The notes beneath the pieces were generated by a model that had not been told where the DNA came from, did not search any database, and saw nothing but the letters and a program-made list of their open reading frames with translations. Source: Pseudomonadota bacterium (GTDB taxonomy: Bacteria; Pseudomonadota; Gammaproteobacteria; Burkholderiales; Burkholderiaceae_B). Taken from it: 20,499 nt of DNA. Positions 15,377-20,499 of this stretch are shown here, piece by piece (position 1 is the stretch's first letter; the number at the start of each line of letters is the position of its first letter). A program made the translations under genes and the position numbers. Where the stretch lies: NCBI GenBank assembly GCA_023427085.1, contig JAEZBO010000055.1, forward strand, positions 1 through 20,499, written 5' to 3'.

Positions 15377-15907
15377 ATGAAACTCTATCTCGCAGGTTTT
15401 GACGTCTTTCGCGCCGACGCGCGCGACTATGGCGACCGTCTCAAGCAGATGTGCGCCACCTTCGGTTTCGAGGGCCTGTACCCGCTCGACAACGAGGTGC
15501 CCGAACACCTCGAGGGGCCGGCGCGCGCGCACTGGATCTGCCGCGCCAACCTGGCGCTGATCGACAGCTGCGACGCGGTGGTGGCCAACGTCAATCCGTT
15601 TCGCGGCGCCGAGCCCGACTCGGGCACCGTGTTCGAGATGGGTTACGCCCATGCGCGCGGCAAGACCGTGTGGGCCTACACCGACATGGCCGAACCGCTG
15701 GTCGATCAGGCCGGCGCCGAATGGGATCCCGAACACCTGCGCCATCGCGACATCCAGGGCTATACGGTCGAGGACTTTGGCCTTAACCTGAACCTGATGC
15801 TGGCCTGCACTTCGCAGGTGATCGTCGGCGACGTGCACGACTGCCTGCAGCAGCTGGCGCAGACGCAATTCGGCGAGCGTCCGGCGCCCGGCGCGGCGAC
15901 GGCGTGA
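15377..15907 (+). CDS. Nucleoside 2-deoxyribosyltransferase family protein
   Basis: 176 residues. 'MKLYLAGFDVF' at the N-terminus and 'CDAVVANVNPFRGAEPDSGT' with 'VFEMGYAHARGKTVW' are the family signature; Glu87 in the VFEMGYA segment is at the position of the catalytic nucleophile. Known members move or hydrolyse the deoxyribose-base bond of nucleosides or nucleotides (salvage, or removal of abnormal nucleotides such as DNPH1-type hydrolases). The ATG stands only 3 nt after the E1 stop codon and has no ribosome site, so translation is probably coupled to the E1 gene. Why a nucleoside enzyme should share a transcript with an oxoacid dehydrogenase is unexplained. The substrate cannot be told from the sequence. 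Confidence 0.87.
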   Translation: MKLYLAGFDVFRADARDYGDRLKQMCATFGFEGLYPLDNEVPEHLEGPARAHWICRANLALIDSCDAVVANVNPFRGAEPDSGTVFEMGYAHARGKTVWAYTDMAEPLVDQAGAEWDPEHLRHRDIQGYTVEDFGLNLNLMLACTSQVIVGDVHDCLQQLAQTQFGERPAPGAATA

Positions 15908-15938
15908 CGCGCTGAGCCGCGGCTGACGGGCCTGCGCC

Positions 15939-16019
15939 GGTCGTCGCGGCCGTTCTGATCGCCTTGATCGTTGCGGTCACCGCGATCACCGCGGTCGTTG
16001 CGATCTTGGCGACCAGCAT
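15939..16019. repeat. Imperfect 9-bp tandem repeat, consensus G(A/G)TC(G/A)(T/C)(T/C)GC
   Basis: Nine consecutive 9-mers fill the gap before the DCC gene; the best are 15966-16001 (GATCGTTGC, GGTCACCGC, GATCACCGC, GGTCGTTGC). Each keeps TC at positions 3-4 in most copies. No gene is read through it: the deoxyribosyltransferase ends at 15907 and the next supported start is at 16057. It may be a decayed minisatellite. Confidence 0.6.
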
Positions 16020-16056
16020 CCGCCGACACGCGACGACGCGATATCCAGGAGCCCTG

Positions 16057-16653
16057 ATGACGCAGCCCGACACGAGGTCCCCGCACGATCCCCGCCACGC
16101 CGCCGACGCCTCGGCGGGCGAAGCTCCGAAGGCCGGCTCCCCGTATGCAGTCTCCTCGAACGCCGGCACTCCGGCGGCCGACTCTGCCATGGCGTCCTGT
16201 CCGGCGCCGGCGGCAGCCACCGCCAGCTATCTGCCCGACGTGCCTGACGGCCTGATGGTGTTCGACGGCCATTGCAATTTCTGCGCCGCGCAGGTGCGGC
16301 TGCTGCTGCGGCTCGATCGCCGCGGCGTGATCCGCTACACGCCCTTCCAGTCCGACTACGGCCGGCAGCTGGGCGCGCGGCTGGGCATCGATCCCGACAA
16401 CGCCTATACCTTCGTGTTCTTCGACCACGGCCGCGCGCTGCGTGCCAGCGACGGCGTGATCGCGATCTTCAGGCGCCTGCCGGCGCCGTGGCGCTGGCTG
16501 TGGCTGCTGGCGCTGGTGCCCAAGCCCTTGCGCGACGCGCTGTACTACTGGGTCGGCCGCAATCGCTATCGCCTGCTGGGCCGGCGCGACACGGTCATCG
16601 CCCCCACGCCGGCCCAACGCGGTCGTTTCATCGAAGCGCCGCCGGGCGGTTGA
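16057..16653 (+). CDS. DCC-family (DUF393) thiol-disulfide oxidoreductase-like protein
   Basis: 198 residues from the ATG at 16057, supported by AGGAG (16047-16051) 5 nt before it. The family-defining 'FDGHCNFCAAQVRLLLRLDR' starts near residue 69, with Cys73-x-x-Cys76 as the redox-like pair. 'VFFDHGRALRASDGVIAIFR' and the C-terminal 'WVGRNRYRLLGR' also match the family. The first 60 residues are a low-complexity Ala/Ser/Pro stretch not usual for the family, which normally starts a few residues before the DG-x-C motif; a downstream start is possible (ATG at residue 45, or the Met just before the motif at residue 67). The function of DCC proteins is poorly known. It appears to be a single-gene unit; the promoter of the next gene begins at its stop codon. 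Confidence 0.87.
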   Translation: MTQPDTRSPHDPRHAADASAGEAPKAGSPYAVSSNAGTPAADSAMASCPAPAAATASYLPDVPDGLMVFDGHCNFCAAQVRLLLRLDRRGVIRYTPFQSDYGRQLGARLGIDPDNAYTFVFFDHGRALRASDGVIAIFRRLPAPWRWLWLLALVPKPLRDALYYWVGRNRYRLLGRRDTVIAPTPAQRGRFIEAPPGG

Positions 16654-16677
16654 GCCGCGCCGGCCGGTTCATACAAT
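16650..16677 (+). promoter_or_regulatory. Sigma-70-type promoter of the second LysR gene
   Basis: TTGAGC (16650-16655) and TACAAT (16672-16677, five of six consensus bases) are 16 bp apart. The -35 overlaps the stop codon of the DCC gene. Expected start near 16684, giving a leader of about 36 nt before the ATG at 16720. Confidence 0.5.
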
Positions 16678-16719
16678 ACCGTCCTGGCGCGCCATTCCGG
16701 CCGCGTATCCGTCTAGGCC

Positions 16720-17631
16720 ATGGCCGACTTCAAGCTTCTCGAGGACCTGATCGCGCTGGCGCGCACCGGCAGCTTCGTCGCGGCCGCCGAGGCCCGTCAC
16801 GTGACCCATCCGGCCTTCGGGCGCCGCATCCGCGCGCTCGAGGCCTGGGCCGGCACCGCGCTGGTCGAGCGCGGCCGCACGCCGGTGCATCTGACGCCGC
16901 AGGGCGAGGCCTTGCTCAAGACCGCCGGGCTGGTGGTCGAGCAGCTCGGCGCGGTGCGCAAGCGCATCGCCGCGCCCGGCTCGAACGGCGAGTCGGTACT
17001 GCAGGTGGCCACCGGCCGCAGCCTGGCCGGCACGCTGGTGGCCGACTGGCTGGTGCGTCTGCGGCGGGGACCGCAGGCGCCGCTGGCGCCGGGCAGCCGT
17101 GTCAACATGGTCACCGGCCGCATGCAGGACCTGGTCGAGCGGCTGGCGCGCGGCGGCGCCGATTTTTTGTGCGGCTACGCGCATCCGGCCCTGAGCGTGC
17201 AGCTGGCGCCCGGCCGCTATCGCTACATGACGCTGGGCACCGACAAGCTGGTGCCGGTGTGCCAGCCCGACCGCCATGGCGAGCCGCGCTATCCGCTGGC
17301 CGAACAGGGCGCCCCGGTGCCGCTGATCGCCTTCGAGCCCGGCATGTCGATGGAGCGCATCCTCGGCACGCGGCTCGATAGCCACGAATACGCGCTGACG
17401 CCGTTCCTGCGCTGCGATTCGCTCGACGCCGCGCGCGGCGCCGCGCACAAGGGCCTGGGCGTCGCGTGGATCCCGTGGTCGATGGCCGCCGGCGACTGCC
17501 GCCACGGCAGCCTGGTGCTGGCCGGCCGGCGCAGCGACGAGATCGTCTTCGAGGTGCGGCTGTACCGCGCGCGCACGCGCCAGAGCGACCTGGTCGAGGC
17601 GGTCTGGGACGCCACGCAGCTGCAGCGCTAG
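16720..17631 (+). CDS. LysR-family transcriptional regulator upstream of a Bug receptor gene
   Basis: 303 residues. The winged helix-turn-helix is at residues 3-62 ('LLEDLIALARTGSFVAAAEA', 'HVTHPAFGRRIRALEAWAGT', 'LVERGRTPVHLTPQG'). The effector domain, about 90-300, is of the usual two-lobed form. The ATG follows a weak AGG site and a good promoter at 16650-16677. The regulator is on the same strand as the Bug and hydrolase genes and lies 136 bp upstream of them. Two dyads with the T-N11-A LysR pattern sit in that gap, so it very probably controls the Bug-hydrolase transcript, most likely as an activator responding to the imported compound. Confidence 0.92.
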   Translation: MADFKLLEDLIALARTGSFVAAAEARHVTHPAFGRRIRALEAWAGTALVERGRTPVHLTPQGEALLKTAGLVVEQLGAVRKRIAAPGSNGESVLQVATGRSLAGTLVADWLVRLRRGPQAPLAPGSRVNMVTGRMQDLVERLARGGADFLCGYAHPALSVQLAPGRYRYMTLGTDKLVPVCQPDRHGEPRYPLAEQGAPVPLIAFEPGMSMERILGTRLDSHEYALTPFLRCDSLDAARGAAHKGLGVAWIPWSMAAGDCRHGSLVLAGRRSDEIVFEVRLYRARTRQSDLVEAVWDATQLQR

Positions 17632-17653
17632 CCCCGCCGGCCGCATCGGCCTG

Positions 17654-17689
17654 GTGCCGAATCGGCACTGCATCGTGCCGGGATGGCAC
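17654..17689 (+). promoter_or_regulatory. Two tandem LysR-type boxes, GTGCC-N5-GGCAC, 21 bp apart
   Basis: The dyad GTGCC-N5-GGCAC occurs at 17654-17668 and again at 17675-17689 with identical half-sites. Each contains the T-N11-A core of LysR operators. The centres are 21 bp apart, two helical turns, placing both on the same DNA face. A possible -10 (AGAATG, 17713-17718) would put a start near 17725, and the two centres at about -64 and -43, the usual positions of recognition and activation sites. Likely bound by the regulator encoded at 16720-17631. Confidence 0.7.
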
Positions 17690-17767
17690 GGCCGCGAAAT
17701 TCCCGCGCGTCCAGAATGATCGGCAGCGGTCCACGCAGACCGCAGCCAACAACGATTCGAGGGAAAC

Positions 17768-18751
17768 ATGATCAAGAACCTGCTCGGGCGCCTGGCGCCC
17801 TGCGCGGCCGTCTGCGCCGCCCTGCTGGCCGCACCCGCGGCCCATGCCGCCTATCCCGACCGCACGGTGTCGCTGGTGGTGGGTTATCCCGCCGGCGGCA
17901 GCGTCGACCTGACCGCGCGGCTGTTCGGCGAGGAGCTCAGCGCCAAGCTGGGCCAGAACGTCGTGGTCGAGAACGTCGGCGGCGCCGGCGGCACCATCGG
18001 CGCACAGCGCGTGGTACGCAGCAAGCCGGACGGCTACACGCTGCTGCTGGGCTCGTCCAACGAGATCGCCATCGCCCGCATGATCAACACCGCGGTCGCC
18101 TACGACGGCCAGAAGGACCTGAGCTCGCTCGGCATCATCGGCTCGCAGCCGATGCTGCTGGCCGCCTCCAAGGCCTCGGGCATCACCAGCGCCGCGCAGT
18201 ATCTGGAAGCGCTGCGCGCCGCGCCGCCGGGCTCGTTCTACTACGGTTCGTCCGGCGTCGGCACGACGCTGCACCTGGCCGGCGAAATGATCAGCCAGGC
18301 GTCCGGCGTGACCGCCGAGCACGTGCCTTATCGCGGCGTCGCGCCGCTGGTCACCGACTTGATGGGCGGCCAGCTCAACTTCGGCATGCTGGTGCTGTCC
18401 TCGGGCCTGCCGCCGGTGCGCAACGGCAACATCGTCGCGCTCGGCGTGACCGAGGCCAAGCGTTCCGACATCGCGCCCGAGATCCCCGCGCTGGCCGAGA
18501 CCCCGGGCTTCGAGAACGTCGACATCAACATCTGGTTCGGCCTCTATGGCCCGGCCGGATTGCCCGACGACGTCGCCGCCACGCTGCGCCGCGCGGTCGG
18601 CGAAGTGCTGGCCTCGGAAAGCTTCCGCGCCAAGCTCGCGCAGACCGGCGGCGTGCCGGCCGCCGGCGACCTCGATGCCGAGGCCTTCCTGGCCGAGCAG
18701 ATCGAGAAGTACGGCGCGCTGGTCGATTCGGCCGGTATCCGCGCGCGTTGA
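17768..18751 (+). CDS. Bug/TctC-family periplasmic solute-binding receptor
   Basis: 327 residues. The signal peptide is cleaved after AHA (residue 27). The mature protein begins 'AYPDRTVSLVVGYPAGGSVD', followed by 'VENVGGAGGTIGAQRVV', 'KPDGYTLLLGSS' and 'VPYRGVAPLVTDLMGGQLNF', all standard for Bug receptors of tripartite tricarboxylate transporters. The start is supported by GAGGG at 17759-17763. It differs clearly from the other Bug protein in the window, so the two are not a recent duplication. No membrane subunits are nearby. The aspartoacylase-like gene begins 22 nt after its stop and is probably co-transcribed, suggesting that the ligand is an N-acyl amino acid or the acid released from one. 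Confidence 0.93.
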   Translation: MIKNLLGRLAPCAAVCAALLAAPAAHAAYPDRTVSLVVGYPAGGSVDLTARLFGEELSAKLGQNVVVENVGGAGGTIGAQRVVRSKPDGYTLLLGSSNEIAIARMINTAVAYDGQKDLSSLGIIGSQPMLLAASKASGITSAAQYLEALRAAPPGSFYYGSSGVGTTLHLAGEMISQASGVTAEHVPYRGVAPLVTDLMGGQLNFGMLVLSSGLPPVRNGNIVALGVTEAKRSDIAPEIPALAETPGFENVDINIWFGLYGPAGLPDDVAATLRRAVGEVLASESFRAKLAQTGGVPAAGDLDAEAFLAEQIEKYGALVDSAGIRAR

Positions 18752-18773
18752 AAAGTACACCACGGAGCAGACG

Positions 18774-19718
18774 ATGCGTTTCGAACTGGCAGTCCCCGAC
18801 CTGAGCCAGGAACGTCAGGGCAACACCGGCACGCCCGGCGTGTGGCATTTCGACTCGGGCGTGCCCGGCCGCGCGGTGCTGATCAGCGCACTGGTGCACG
18901 GCAATGAACTGAGCGGCGCCTGGGCGCTCAAGGACCTGCTGGCGGCGGGCCTGCGCCCGCGCCAGGGCAGCCTGACGCTGGCGTTCTGCAATCTGGCCGC
19001 CTTCGATCGTTTCGATGCCAGCCGCCACGACGCCTCGCGCTTCGTCGACGAAGACCTGAACCGGGTCTGGAGCGCCGACAAGCTGGCCGACGCCGGCAAT
19101 CTCGAGCGGGCTCGCGCCGCCGAGCTGGCACCGTGGGTGGCGCGGGCGGACTGGCTGCTGGATCTGCATTCGATGCACGAGCCGAGCGCGCCGCTGCTGC
19201 TCAGCGGCACCCTGCCGCGCAACATCCAGCTGGCGCGCGACATGGGCGCGCCGGCGCACGTGGTCGTCGATGCGGGCCACAAGGATGGCGTGCGCATGCG
19301 GGATTACGGCCGCTTCGGCCAGGCCGACGCGGATGGCGTCTGCGCGCTGCTGGTCGAGTGCGGCTTTCACGGCGATCCGGCCTCGGTGGACGTCGCCAAG
19401 GACCAGATCGCGCGCTTCCTGGCGCTGTCGGCGATCGTCTCGGCGACCGACATTCCGGCTGGCTGGCGCCAACCCGAGCCGGCGCTGCAGCAGGTGCTGG
19501 AAGTGACCACCGCGGTGGTGGCGCCGTCGATGGACGTGCAGTTCGCGCAGCCGTGGCAGGGCCTGGAACGGCTCGAGCAACAGGGCACGCCAATCGCCAC
19601 GCTGGACGGGGTGCCGGTGCTGTCGCCGTACCCGGCCTGCACGCTGGTGATGCCGTCGCTGCGCCAGCTCAAGCCGGGCGTGACGGTGGTGCGGCTGGCG
19701 CGCGATTACGCCGGCTGA
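18774..19718 (+). CDS. Succinylglutamate desuccinylase/aspartoacylase-family zinc hydrolase
   Basis: 314 residues from the ATG at 18774, with GGAG (18764-18767) 6 nt before it. The zinc-binding pattern of the M14-like AstE/AspA family is complete: His42 and Glu45 in 'LVHGNELSG', His132 in 'LLDLHSMHE', and the likely catalytic Glu194 in 'LLVECGFHGD'. 'DEDLNRVW' (residues 92-99) matches the substrate-binding Asn-Arg segment. Such enzymes cleave an N-acyl amino acid (N-acetylaspartate, N-succinylglutamate) to acid and amino acid in the cytoplasm. None of the astCADB genes is adjacent, so a role in arginine succinyltransferase catabolism is not indicated. The pairing with a Bug receptor and a LysR regulator suggests breakdown of an imported N-acyl compound. 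Confidence 0.88.
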   Translation: MRFELAVPDLSQERQGNTGTPGVWHFDSGVPGRAVLISALVHGNELSGAWALKDLLAAGLRPRQGSLTLAFCNLAAFDRFDASRHDASRFVDEDLNRVWSADKLADAGNLERARAAELAPWVARADWLLDLHSMHEPSAPLLLSGTLPRNIQLARDMGAPAHVVVDAGHKDGVRMRDYGRFGQADADGVCALLVECGFHGDPASVDVAKDQIARFLALSAIVSATDIPAGWRQPEPALQQVLEVTTAVVAPSMDVQFAQPWQGLERLEQQGTPIATLDGVPVLSPYPACTLVMPSLRQLKPGVTVVRLARDYAG

Positions 19719-19732
19719 ACCGAGGCTCCGGA

Positions 19733-19763
19733 CCCGCGGCGTGCGCAAGCGCACGCGCGGGGT
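19733..19763. terminator. Strong hairpin between converging genes
   Basis: GCGTGCGC and GCGCACGC pair over 8 bp around a 2-nt AA, and the stem continues past a bulge with CCCGC/GCGGG. It fills the 45-bp gap between two stop codons. No T run; likely a bidirectional transcription barrier. Confidence 0.4.
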
Positions 19764-20483
19764 TCAAGCCGGACGGTTGGACGCGCCAGCGCCGCTCGCC
19801 GCCGAGTCCGCCACGACCGTCGCGGGCGGCGTGTCGGCCGGTACCGAAAAGCTGCCGCTGTAGCGGAACACCTCGCCGAACAGCGGATGGCGCAGGTGCA
19901 TCTTCATGCTGAAGCGCTCGGCGTCGACCGGCCGCTCTTCGACGTAGGCGCGGCCCAGCAGCAGGCCGACCGGCAGCGGCACGTCGAGGCCGAACAGCCG
20001 CCATACATAACCGGCATCACGAAACACCAGCGCGCCGTCCTCGGCGCTGACGCGCAGCCGCAGGCCGATGCCCAGGCGCACGAATTCGATCACCTGGCCC
20101 GGGCCGGTCTGTTCCATGTGCGAACGGAAGTGGAAGGGCGGGCGTCCGTCGAAACGGAACACGCGGTTCCAGTAGATGTTGCCGTCGTCGGGGCGGCAGT
20201 CGTAGTGCACGTCGATCGGCACGTCGCGGCCGCGGTAGGGCACCAGCGCGCCGGCGATGCGCGCGAACGGCATCATCAGCCGCGCCAGCCAGTTGTGATG
20301 CACCTCGTGCATGACGCCCGAGACGGTGATCCGGTCGTCGCTATAGGGCCGCAGGAAGTAATGCCGGCGGATCACCTCGCCGAGCGCCTGCCACTGCGGG
20401 CCCAGCACGGCCTGGAACACCGGCTGCCGGTCCGCCGCGGCGGCAGGCCGGTCGGGCACGGGCTGCGGCGCGGCGGCGCTCAT
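19764..20483 (-). CDS. DUF4166-domain protein
   Basis: 239 residues. An Ala/Pro-rich N-terminus (residues 1-22) precedes a domain with 'RRHYFLRPYSDDRITVSGVM', 'YRGRDVPIDVHYDC', 'IYWNRVFRFDGRPPFHFRSH' and a C-terminal 'FSMKMHLRHPLFGEVFRYSG', which matches the DUF4166 family as remembered. No signal peptide or membrane segment is evident; the function of the family is not known. The last 20 residues are low-complexity. On the minus strand a TGA lies directly before the start codon (20485-20487), which may be the stop of an upstream gene outside the window in a tight operon. Members of this family are often found next to sugar-epimerase or saccharopine-dehydrogenase-like genes, but that cannot be checked here. 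Confidence 0.75.
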   Translation of the reverse strand: MSAAAPQPVPDRPAAAADRQPVFQAVLGPQWQALGEVIRRHYFLRPYSDDRITVSGVMHEVHHNWLARLMMPFARIAGALVPYRGRDVPIDVHYDCRPDDGNIYWNRVFRFDGRPPFHFRSHMEQTGPGQVIEFVRLGIGLRLRVSAEDGALVFRDAGYVWRLFGLDVPLPVGLLLGRAYVEERPVDAERFSMKMHLRHPLFGEVFRYSGSFSVPADTPPATVVADSAASGAGASNRPA

Positions 20484-20499
20484 GTCAGCCGTCCACGCC

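Noticed and set aside
20485..20499. TGA on the minus strand as the end of a further gene
   Set aside because: Only four codons are visible; a tight operon with the DUF4166 gene is plausible but cannot be supported from this window.

Overview
The window is GC-rich DNA from a bacterium that is most likely a betaproteobacterium of the order Burkholderiales, probably near Bordetella/Achromobacter (Alcaligenaceae). Support for this: codons end almost always in G or C, genes are tightly packed, there are two Bug/TctC-type periplasmic solute receptors each beside a LysR regulator, and there is a homodimeric-type (AceE-like) 2-oxoacid dehydrogenase E1. The placement is inferred from gene content, not from a database match. 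No tRNA, rRNA, insertion sequence, phage gene or CRISPR array is visible. Almost the whole window is coding, and no gap between genes exceeds about 250 bases.

Layout. 1-1462: the 3' part of an OmpR-like winged-helix regulator, then a small cytosolic beta-propeller protein related to bacterial glutaminyl cyclases. 1463-1583: a strong hairpin and an array of 8-bp tandem repeats in which the next gene ends. 1578-6916: two large MscS-family mechanosensitive channels in head-to-head orientation, a YbiO-like protein (minus) and a DUF3772-type protein (plus). The roughly 250-bp gap between them holds a good intrinsic terminator on the minus strand and a strong dyad. 6929-7763 (minus): acylphosphatase and a family-6 DNA-deoxyinosine glycosylase, overlapping by 23 bp.

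7851-11910: a LysR regulator (minus) diverges from an operon of a Bug solute receptor and a LeuC/LeuD-type hydro-lyase pair. The large subunit departs from the usual isopropylmalate isomerase active-site motif, so this is probably a catabolic dehydratase for an imported hydroxy-acid and not the leucine biosynthetic enzyme. 11960-15907: an Lrp/AsnC regulator (minus) diverges from an AceE-like E1 with no E2/E3 partner, followed 3 nt later by a nucleoside 2-deoxyribosyltransferase. The Lrp/E1 pair resembles the mdeR-mdeB arrangement of Pseudomonas putida, where the E1 acts on 2-oxobutyrate.

15939-16653: a 9-bp imperfect tandem repeat and a DCC-family (DUF393) thiol-disulfide protein. 16650-19718: a second regulator/receptor module made of LysR regulator, Bug receptor and aspartoacylase/succinylglutamate desuccinylase-like hydrolase. 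Between regulator and receptor lie two identical-spaced T-N11-A dyads, 21 bp apart, which look like the regulator's operators. 19764-20483 (minus): a DUF4166 protein, convergent with the hydrolase across a hairpin.

The most useful leads are the double LysR box at 17654-17689, the atypical LeuC active site, the Lrp/E1/deoxyribosyltransferase unit, and the orphan minus-strand terminator between the two channel genes.
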